From NCBI GenBank assembly GCA_902787145.1, contig CADAEZ010000007.1:1-46177 (forward strand): DNA of 46,177 nucleotides, given 5' to 3'. Both the position numbers and the translations under genes were made by a program. Positions 15,401 through 20,472 of the stretch are shown in pieces (the stretch's first letter is position 1; every line of letters starts with the position of its first letter). The DNA is from an uncultured Ruminococcus sp. (GTDB lineage: Bacteria > Bacillota > Clostridia > Oscillospirales > Acutalibacteraceae). The notes below the pieces were generated by a model, which searched no databases, had not been told where the DNA came from, and saw only the letters and a list, made by a program, of their open reading frames with translations.

Positions 15401-17234
15401 GTACTTCACCACCGCGGCTCTCGACGAGATAGTCAAGTTCAAGCTCACTGCTACTATCCCCGGCACAGCTCAGTCCAAGATTAAGGCATACTCGATCGTT
15501 GATAAGATGAGCGAGGGACTCACATTCGAAGATGTACAGTCAGTATCCCTCAAGGGCGACGCTGTACAGAAGCTCAACGCCAACCAGTGGAAGGTCGAAG
15601 AGACAGACACAGGCTTCGAGGTGATCCTCGACAAATCCGTGCTTGAGGACGATTCCTTCTACGACTTTAACAGCGTAGTTGTAGAATGTACAGCAACCCT
15701 CAACGACAAGGCAATAATCGGCGCTCCGGGCAACCCGAACGAGGATAGCCTCAAATGGACAAACTCCAAGGATGAGAACAAAACTAAAGAAGGTAACGAG
15801 GTCAAGGTCTACACCTTCAAGATCAAAGTCAAGAAGGTAGACGCCGAAGACAAGAGTCCTATCGAGGGCTGTATGTTCGGTCTCTACAAGTCGGAGAGCG
15901 ACGCCGAGAATGACAAAGACGCTCTCGGCAAGGCTATGTCCGACAAGAACGGTATCGCTTCGTTCGACTTCCTCGACAAGGGCAAGTACTATGTAAAGGA
16001 AACCGAAACCGTCAATGGCTATACCCTCAATGAAAAGGTTTATCCGGTTACAATAGATCCTCAGTTCAACGCCGATAATCTCGTAGATCCCGAGGACGGT
16101 GTAGTAGAGACTACTATCGAGAACACTAAGCCGACAGAACCCCAGACAACCACAGCTCCGCCGACAACTACTGTTCCCGAAACAACAACCGAGCCTGTTA
16201 CAACAACAGAGCCTCAGACTACAACTGAGCCTCAGACAACAACCGAGCCTCAGACAACTACCGAGCCACAGACAACAACTACTCAGCCTCAGACAACAAC
16301 GCCTGTAATGCCGGTAGAACCTGAGCCGGAGATCAACAAGATTATCGCTGACTCGAAGTTCACTCCGTACTATACTACAGCGGCAATCGGCGAGACTGTC
16401 AAGTTCCGCCTCACAGCCACCGTTACCGGTACAACGGCTTCGAAGCTCAAAGCATATACAATTGTAGATACAATGAGCGACGGCCTCACCTTCGGCGAGG
16501 TAACATCGGTTAAACTCACAGGCGACGGCCTCGACACCGAGAAGCTCCTTCCTGAGCTTTACACAGTAGCAAAGACCGACACAGGCTTCGAAGTAAGCCT
16601 CAGCCAGGGCGTACTCGCCAAGGACGCATTCTACAGCTACACCAACGTTGTTGTAGATTGCACAGCCAAGCTTAACAAGGACGCTGTAATCGGTCCCGAC
16701 GGCAACCCGAACGAGGACAGCCTCAAGTGGACAAAAGCCGACGGTACAGAAAAGACCAAGGAAGGTAACGAGGTTATCGTATACACCTTCGAGATTGACG
16801 TTAATAAGGTTGACGCCGACAGCGACGAGGCTGTAAAGGGATGTTCTTTCGAACTCTACAAGAGTGAGGAAGACGCCAAGAAGGGCGAAGGCGCTATTGC
16901 CAAGTCCGAATCCGACGACGAGGGCTTAGCTCCGTTCATCGGCCTCGACAAGGGCGAGTACTTTGTCAAGGAGACAAAGGCTGCCGAGGGCTATAACCTT
17001 AACACAAAGCCGTATAAGGTTACTATCAAGCCTGAGTTCGACGAAAACGGCAAGCTCACAGGTCCTGATGATGGTATCTTCAGTACTACTATCGAGAATA
17101 CAAGACCCGATGAGGTTAAGACAGGCGGTTACGCCGGCACAATCTGCTTCGGCCTGATTGGCGCGGCATTCCTCTCAGCAGCAGGATTCCTTTTCTTCTT
17201 CGCTTTCAGAAGAAAAACATCCGCCGAAAAATAA
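12468..17234 (+). CDS. Large sortase-anchored pilin-like adhesin: fibro-slime domain, two pilin-D1/Cna-B pairs, Thr-rich linkers
   Basis: A 1588-residue exported protein. The signal peptide is at residues 1-41 (RRLLPLTLVAMLVISMV..., cut near VDA-A). Residues about 190-670 contain a fibro-slime-like region (KFTYSGDDDLWVYI near 322, LVLDIGGDH, later IFYMERGMLESNCSMGF). Inside it are two copies of a KGWG(S/D)SM..(Y/W)AW module, reminiscent of starch-binding CBM26 folds. A Cna-B-like domain at about 820-935 ends in ATFTNQEP. A Thr/Pro linker follows, then two tandem pairs (about 962-1225 and 1284-1545). Each pair is a pilin backbone D1 domain (INKxIxxSKxTPYxTTAA) plus a Cna-B/SpaA domain (GC.F.LYKSE, KGxYxVKET), which usually carry isopeptide bonds. 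The C-terminus is EVKTGGYAG, a hydrophobic helix and RRKTSAEK. The sorting motif departs from LPXTG. A sortase gene follows. Confidence 0.88.
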   Translation: MKHLSKSNNFVSRRLLPLTLVAMLVISMVTIAFSVNITVDAATDYVTDNVPVHKDSVSKAHWVDATYFDYFTDDEIAPGGSKWLDVKKYGTGHNGSEDNWYPYGQFNQKISTDYGSQWGTPLYLGNFCNVYDAYPNANTTHGGPYKTASALNGFNYYFNNSNGLSNYDVAVRGLVGNSLDSSGNLLTDRGVVVPYFNKTYLENNGLAKMIPSKFPFRETEQNGVKKYVFDSTDGHDNVYFNWDGKKPTSVGYSADSNAVEDGIKYFMSDQESGKGIFPFNRADGNGGAENLDYGFGIRMDMNFKVPKDGKIVKTDQTTEDVKFTYSGDDDLWVYISEADGSNSKLVLDIGGDHKMATGEINFATMTSKVSKYINASEANKKDALFLYDNKGWGSSMAVYAWNNAGASGWFTPVKDPRTSKEFDKVYYVPSDAKADSSASFSEMERFIVTNKKATDANWTGVTKAESGNCLFIKDTKGWGDSMKIWAWRNGDTSGQYTGEWYNLKKYSDGIYYVDCDEKGSLGHPLVGDNGNWVFQVASNESWSNGGTNTANIWDSKNQLFDNSTSTCVGEQKYEPKVSEHINHMTYTDNVAYIGGEETYPLQYKEGTDEPFTIGKTSSASTKKLTGANLDPKKTYKMTIFYMERGMLESNCSMGFTMTPAKNFLEVTNQVNLTDLNPSLVDTIKSGEKFDFTTTNTKDNGETDTDPTFKDTINDPNEKNPDENGSKRYDNLFETGSKLHVKQVEDTVLDYDTTWNVVDVADNNKELIKYDKDSTNQDSKDCDKFDLINRADEYGDANMQVNFVNTPKVAPVVIDKQVLTREGTGKDSNEEFTYKFNLTIPKVNSNAFPLQYYVIDKPAAGTEAKDIDVTGIAPRRMTDDGTFKFPADKAVLVKGLPIDSEFKVTETESGDYDNKTGSVEGKVGTDYVATFTNQEPETTAPPTTQPTTATETATETVTETIPEPDPDINKVIEESKYTPYFTTAALDEIVKFKLTATIPGTAQSKIKAYSIVDKMSEGLTFEDVQSVSLKGDAVQKLNANQWKVEETDTGFEVILDKSVLEDDSFYDFNSVVVECTATLNDKAIIGAPGNPNEDSLKWTNSKDENKTKEGNEVKVYTFKIKVKKVDAEDKSPIEGCMFGLYKSESDAENDKDALGKAMSDKNGIASFDFLDKGKYYVKETETVNGYTLNEKVYPVTIDPQFNADNLVDPEDGVVETTIENTKPTEPQTTTAPPTTTVPETTTEPVTTTEPQTTTEPQTTTEPQTTTEPQTTTTQPQTTTPVMPVEPEPEINKIIADSKFTPYYTTAAIGETVKFRLTATVTGTTASKLKAYTIVDTMSDGLTFGEVTSVKLTGDGLDTEKLLPELYTVAKTDTGFEVSLSQGVLAKDAFYSYTNVVVDCTAKLNKDAVIGPDGNPNEDSLKWTKADGTEKTKEGNEVIVYTFEIDVNKVDADSDEAVKGCSFELYKSEEDAKKGEGAIAKSESDDEGLAPFIGLDKGEYFVKETKAAEGYNLNTKPYKVTIKPEFDENGKLTGPDDGIFSTTIENTRPDEVKTGGYAGTICFGLIGAAFLSAAGFLFFFAFRRKTSAEK
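16188..16305 (+). repeat. Tandem 18-bp coding repeat (Glu-Pro-Gln-Thr-Thr-Thr linker)
   Basis: Imperfect tandem units of gagcctcagacaacaacc encode about five EPQTTT units between the two pilin-domain pairs of the adhesin. Third-position differences between units show they are not all recent. The run length is likely to vary between strains. Confidence 0.85.
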
Positions 17235-17246
17235 ACAAAGCTAATA

Positions 17247-17279
17247 CGGAGGCCGCGTAAACGCGGTCTCCGGTTTTTC
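17247..17279 (+). terminator. Strong hairpin between adhesin and sortase
   Basis: An 11-bp stem CGGAGGCCGCG / CGCGGTCTCCG (one G-T pair), loop TAAA, then GTTTTTCT. It starts 13 bases after the adhesin stop and ends about 14 bases before the sortase ATG. Confidence 0.88.
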
Positions 17280-17292
17280 TAAATATTCTAAA

Positions 17293-18054
17293 ATGAAAAA
17301 GATACTTATAATAATCGCGGTGATATTCGTCCTGGTTGGATTGGGATTTGTGTTGTTTGAGCCTGTCTCCAACGAAATCGGCCGACAAGAGGCGAACAGG
17401 CTGGTTGACGAGTTCGATCAAATCGTCAGCGAGGCCGAGGATACCGCCGATAACCCGAAAAAACAGAATAAATCTTCCGCTCAGTCCGGCAACAACGACA
17501 GCTCAGGGCTGATTCGCCCCACAAAGGCGATGCTGAGAAAGCTTATGAAGGACAGCAGGGAGTATAACAAAAAACTCCTTACCGCCCAGGGTACGGTAAG
17601 CACCAGCAGCTATAAACATGCCGCGCTAAACCTGCGCAACTACGGTATAACAAGCAATATATACTGTTATATTTCCGCGCCGAAAATCGGTATGAAGCTT
17701 CCCGTCTATCTCGGAGCTAATGAAAGCTCATTGAGGTACGGAGCGGCTCATCTGTCCAACACCTCTCTGCCTGTTAACCAGAACAGCACCAACAGCGTGA
17801 TTGCCGGCCATACGGGATATATCGGCCGAACCTTTTTCGACAATATCCGCTCGCTTGGCATAGGCGATTCCGTCTCGATAAAAAACTACGCTGAGACTAT
17901 CAGCTACAAGGTGATAAAAAAGAAGATTATTAAGCCAAACTACACCCGCGACCTATACGTTCAATACGGACGTCAGCTCCTCACTTTGTATACCTGTACA
18001 AGAAACTCCGAGGGTGGTTTTGACCGATATCTTGTGATTTGCGAAAAAGTATAG
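17293..18054 (+). CDS. Class C-type (pilin) sortase
   Basis: A 253-residue membrane-anchored transpeptidase with an N-terminal anchor (ILIIIAVIFVLVGLGFVLF). The sortase barrel is at about 125-253. The catalytic triad is visible: His173 in IAGHTG, Cys235 in TLYTCT and Arg245 in FDRYLVIC. The SVIAGHTGYIGRTFFDNI pattern and its place after a pilin-like protein suggest a pilin-type enzyme, but the class is uncertain without a tree. It presumably cuts the EVKTG signal of the preceding adhesin. No ribosome binding site is evident before ATG 17293, and a strong terminator lies just upstream, so expression probably depends on limited read-through. No C-terminal second membrane helix is seen. Confidence 0.88.
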   Translation: MKKILIIIAVIFVLVGLGFVLFEPVSNEIGRQEANRLVDEFDQIVSEAEDTADNPKKQNKSSAQSGNNDSSGLIRPTKAMLRKLMKDSREYNKKLLTAQGTVSTSSYKHAALNLRNYGITSNIYCYISAPKIGMKLPVYLGANESSLRYGAAHLSNTSLPVNQNSTNSVIAGHTGYIGRTFFDNIRSLGIGDSVSIKNYAETISYKVIKKKIIKPNYTRDLYVQYGRQLLTLYTCTRNSEGGFDRYLVICEKV

Positions 18055-18063
18055 AATAAATTC

Positions 18064-18092
18064 TTTTCAAATCCAAAATCTTGTGTTATAAT
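18064..18092 (+). promoter_or_regulatory. Possible promoter for the PAP2 phosphatase gene
   Basis: TTTTCA (18064-18069), 17-base spacer, TATAAT (18087-18092), with a second TATAAT at 18093-18098. The -35 match is weak. Confidence 0.5.
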
Positions 18093-18140
18093 TATAATAT
18101 ATGGATTATCATCACAGGTTTATCAGAAAGGCTATGGCTT

Positions 18141-18692
18141 ATGTTCAAGAAGATACAGAGGCTTGACGACAAGGTTGTCGACGGCATTATCAAGTTTCGC
18201 TCTCCCTTGAAAAATAAAATAATGATAGCCGCCTCAACCGCCGGAAACGGAGGTATGATTTGGTTCGCGATTTGTATGCCGCTGCTTATCTATGCGCCTT
18301 GGAGGCTTATCGGAGTAAACATTATTTTTGCTCTTGCTTTCACACAGCTTTTGTGTGAGGTTATTCTCAAGCATATCGTACGTCGCGAGCGACCGGTCTG
18401 GAAGCTGCCCGACCAGGAACAGCTCATTCACCGTCCAAAGTACTACTCATTTCCTTCCGGCCATACCTCAGCTTCCTTCTGTGTTGTGGCAGTAGCGTTC
18501 TACAGGTTTCCGCCGCTTACCGCTCTGATTATCCTGGTTTTTGCCGTAATGATCGCGACCTCCAGGGTTTACCTGCGCGTTCACTATCTTTCCGACGTAC
18601 TTGTCGGCGCGATTCTCGGCTTACTGTGCGGCAGCGCCTCCGTGTCCCTTTTCGACAGATTTGTCGCGATGACCGCCGGACTTAATTTGTAA
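18141..18692 (+). CDS. PAP2-family membrane phosphatase
   Basis: A 183-residue integral membrane protein with about five hydrophobic segments and the three PAP2 signature motifs: KHIVRRERPVW (KxxxxxxRP), YYSFPSGHTSAS (PSGH) and SRVYLRVHYLSDVLVG (SRxxxxxHxxxD). Such enzymes dephosphorylate undecaprenyl pyrophosphate or phosphatidic and related lipids on the outer membrane face. I chose ATG 18141, with AGAAAGG about ten bases upstream. The frame extends to 18081, but that would start within the promoter. A terminator follows. Confidence 0.88.
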   Translation: MFKKIQRLDDKVVDGIIKFRSPLKNKIMIAASTAGNGGMIWFAICMPLLIYAPWRLIGVNIIFALAFTQLLCEVILKHIVRRERPVWKLPDQEQLIHRPKYYSFPSGHTSASFCVVAVAFYRFPPLTALIILVFAVMIATSRVYLRVHYLSDVLVGAILGLLCGSASVSLFDRFVAMTAGLNL

Positions 18693-18709
18693 AATCAGCG
18701 AATAGTATA

Positions 18710-18742
18710 AAAAGTCCCTGCTAACGGGACTTTTCTTTTTTT
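18710..18742 (+). terminator. Terminator after the PAP2 gene
   Basis: Stem AAAAGTCCC / GGGACTTTT (18710-18718 with 18726-18734) followed by CTTTTTTTC. Confidence 0.88.
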
Positions 18743-18762
18743 CTTAAATTTCTGCGGAACGA

Positions 18763-18802
18763 TTGACATACAGATATTACTATTTGTAGTATAAAAATAC
18801 TA
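18763..18802 (+). promoter_or_regulatory. Promoter with overlapping palindrome, upstream of the candidate RNA
   Basis: TTGACA (18763-18768) with TAGTAT 18 bases on (18787-18792), and TATAAT at 18801-18806. A perfect inverted repeat TAGTAT-AAAA-ATACTA covers 18787-18802, so a regulator could bind over the -10 region. Confidence 0.55.
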
Positions 18803-18810
18803 TAATATTT

Positions 18811-18950
18811 CTTAATAGAATATTGTGGAAAACTCTGCGGAGTATGTGGAAAGTCTGAGCTTTTTATTATACAAGGGGATAAATGACATATGTTTCCCCG
18901 GGTTATTAACACTTTCCACCGAGTTTTCCCCATTTTTGTTGAAGATTAAG
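18811..18950 (+). ncRNA. Candidate structured non-coding RNA or leader RNA
   Basis: A stretch with no supported gene holds nested inverted repeats that could fold into one long interrupted hairpin: CTTAAT/ATTAAG (18811-18816 with 18945-18950), GGAAAACTC/GAGTTTTCC (18827-18835 with 18921-18929), GTGGAAAGT/ACTTTCCAC (18846-18854 with 18911-18919) and GGGGA/TCCCC (18875-18879 with 18895-18899). A promoter lies directly upstream, and a T-rich stretch (ATTTTTGTT) follows the second stem. The next gene has its own promoter at 19011-19039. The class is not recognised, and the shape alone recalls rod-like RNAs with internal bulges. Confidence 0.4.
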
Positions 18951-19010
18951 AACTATACAAATAGTATATTTCTTTTGAAAAATATAAAATCGGAAAATAA
19001 AGTTACACAG

Positions 19011-19039
19011 TTGACAGAACTTGCCGAATTAATTACAAA
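19011..19039 (+). promoter_or_regulatory. Promoter for the small membrane protein gene
   Basis: TTGACA (19011-19016), 17-base spacer, TACAAA (19034-19039), 50 bases before the start at 19089. Confidence 0.6.
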
Positions 19040-19088
19040 GTTGATACTATTTAATTCTGTTTCGGCATATTATCTATATGGTGATACT

Positions 19089-19625
19089 ATGCGTTACAGA
19101 TTATTCGGAGTACTCGAAATTATCGGGGCGGTTGTATGCGCAATCTCAGTCTGTCTGCTGTCCGACTTATACGAGCTTTCCGGTAAAAACCCTATCGGAA
19201 TCCTGTTTGGCTGCGTTAACGGAAGCATATGGGAGAGCCTCAAGCCGCTTATTCTATCCTATTTTGTATTTGCCGGACTGGAGCTTTTGTCGGCGAAGCC
19301 CTATTTTCGCCGCTTTACAGCCTCAAAAGCAATCGGGCTGTATATAGTTTGCGTCCTGTACATCCTGCTTATGAGCCTGACGCCGATCAAAGGCGCAGCC
19401 GCGGTATTTATCTGCGAGCTGGCTGGTTTTGTTATTTCTGCTATACTTATGAAGAAAAACACCGAGCGCCTCTACTGTCTCGGGTGCTTTATGCTGCTTT
19501 TGGTATTTGTATGCTATTTTTCGTTCAGCGCCAATCCTCCGCGCGCCGGATTGTTCATAGACCCGCTAACGGGAATGTACGGCATTATTCCCGAAAATAT
19601 CGACATAGGAGCGTTCAGACTCTAA
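19089..19625 (+). CDS. Small integral membrane protein, DUF6512-like
   Basis: A 178-residue protein with about five to six hydrophobic helices (FGVLEIIGAVVCAISVCLLSD, PLILSYFVFAGLELL, AIGLYIVCVLYILLM and others) and a conserved-looking loop NPIGILFGCVNGSIWESLKP between the first two. This resembles the DUF6512 group found in gut Clostridia. I chose ATG 19089 because GGTGAT sits five bases upstream. The frame extends to 18825, but that part crosses the promoter and the structured RNA region. The function is unknown. A conserved W-E-x-x-K loop facing one side of the membrane could be functional, but that is inference. Confidence 0.68.
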   Translation: MRYRLFGVLEIIGAVVCAISVCLLSDLYELSGKNPIGILFGCVNGSIWESLKPLILSYFVFAGLELLSAKPYFRRFTASKAIGLYIVCVLYILLMSLTPIKGAAAVFICELAGFVISAILMKKNTERLYCLGCFMLLLVFVCYFSFSANPPRAGLFIDPLTGMYGIIPENIDIGAFRL

Positions 19626-19670
19626 GTTTTTCCTCATTTTTCTTTAAATAAATTATTTGCGCGCCTTTTT

Positions 19671-19699
19671 TTGATATACTACAATAGTATAAATATACT
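19671..19699 (+). promoter_or_regulatory. Promoter for rlmB with palindromic -10 region
   Basis: TTGATA (19671-19676), 17-base spacer, TATACT (19694-19699). The inverted repeat AGTAT-AAAT-ATACT covers 19685-19698 and resembles the one at 18787-18802. Confidence 0.68.
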
Positions 19700-19718
19700 G
19701 GGAAAGAATGGCTGAAAA

Positions 19719-20468
19719 ATGACAGACGATAAAAAACAAAAGGACGACCTGGTCTTTGGCAGAAACCCGGTCAGCGAGGCAATCCGCTCCTCACGCGCGG
19801 TCGATCGTATTCTGGTCGCCAAGGGCGCGCGTACCGGAGCCATAGTTGGTATCCTCGCCAAAGCAAAGAAGAAAAATATTCCCATAAAAGACGTCGACCC
19901 CAAAAAGCTGGATTATATGACGGGCGGAGCTAATCACCAGGGAATCGCCGCCTACTGCGCGGTCAAGGAGTATTCCTCGGTTGACGATATTTTTGACCTG
20001 GCTGATAACAGAGGCGAAAAGCCCTTTATAATAATCCTCGACGAAATCGAAGATCCGCATAACCTCGGCGCGATACTCAGGACAGCCGAGTGCACAGGAG
20101 CGCACGGAGTCATAATTCCAAAAAGACGCAGCGCAGCTCTCAGCTACGCCGTAGGCAAGGCCTCCGCCGGCGCGGTCGAGTATGTCCCCGTAGCCCGCGT
20201 GACAAATATTTCCAATACAATCGAAGACCTGAAAAAGCGCGGACTCTGGGTATACGGAGCCGATATGAACGGCACAAACTACCGCGACTGCGATTTTTCG
20301 GGTGCTGTTGCGCTTGTAATAGGCAACGAGGGCAAGGGCATCGGCAGGCTCGTCAGGGAAAAATGCGACGAGATTGTTTCTCTCCCGATGAAAGGAAAGA
20401 TAAACTCGCTCAACGCCTCGGTAGCCGCGGGCGTGCTTATGTATGAGATAGCTTCAAAAAGGACTTGA
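19719..20468 (+). CDS. rlmB: 23S rRNA (guanosine-2251-2'-O)-methyltransferase RlmB-like (SpoU family)
   Basis: A 249-residue SPOUT-class enzyme that methylates the 2'-OH of a guanosine in 23S rRNA with SAM. The N-terminal substrate-binding domain begins VFGRNPVSEAIR. The knot motifs are ILDEIEDPHNLGAILRTAE (motif 1), ALVIGNEGKGIGRLV (motif 2) and SLPMKGKINSLNASVAAGV (motif 3). ATG 19719 is preceded by GGAAAG at about 12 bases. It could also be a related tRNA Gm18-type or TrmH-family enzyme, but the length and N-terminal domain favour RlmB. The next gene starts five bases after the stop. Confidence 0.9.
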   Translation: MTDDKKQKDDLVFGRNPVSEAIRSSRAVDRILVAKGARTGAIVGILAKAKKKNIPIKDVDPKKLDYMTGGANHQGIAAYCAVKEYSSVDDIFDLADNRGEKPFIIILDEIEDPHNLGAILRTAECTGAHGVIIPKRRSAALSYAVGKASAGAVEYVPVARVTNISNTIEDLKKRGLWVYGADMNGTNYRDCDFSGAVALVIGNEGKGIGRLVREKCDEIVSLPMKGKINSLNASVAAGVLMYEIASKRT

Positions 20469-20472
20469 TTCT

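Noticed and set aside
18824-18932. Cluster of DnaA-box-like sequences (TGTGGAAAA, TGTGGAAAG and inverted forms)
   Set aside because: None matches TGTGGATAA exactly, they pair with each other as RNA stems, and no dnaA/dnaN-type genes are near. A structured RNA explains them better than an origin.
18825-19088. 88-codon N-terminal extension of the small membrane protein
   Set aside because: It would cross the candidate RNA and a TTGACA promoter, and GGTGAT supports the start at 19089.
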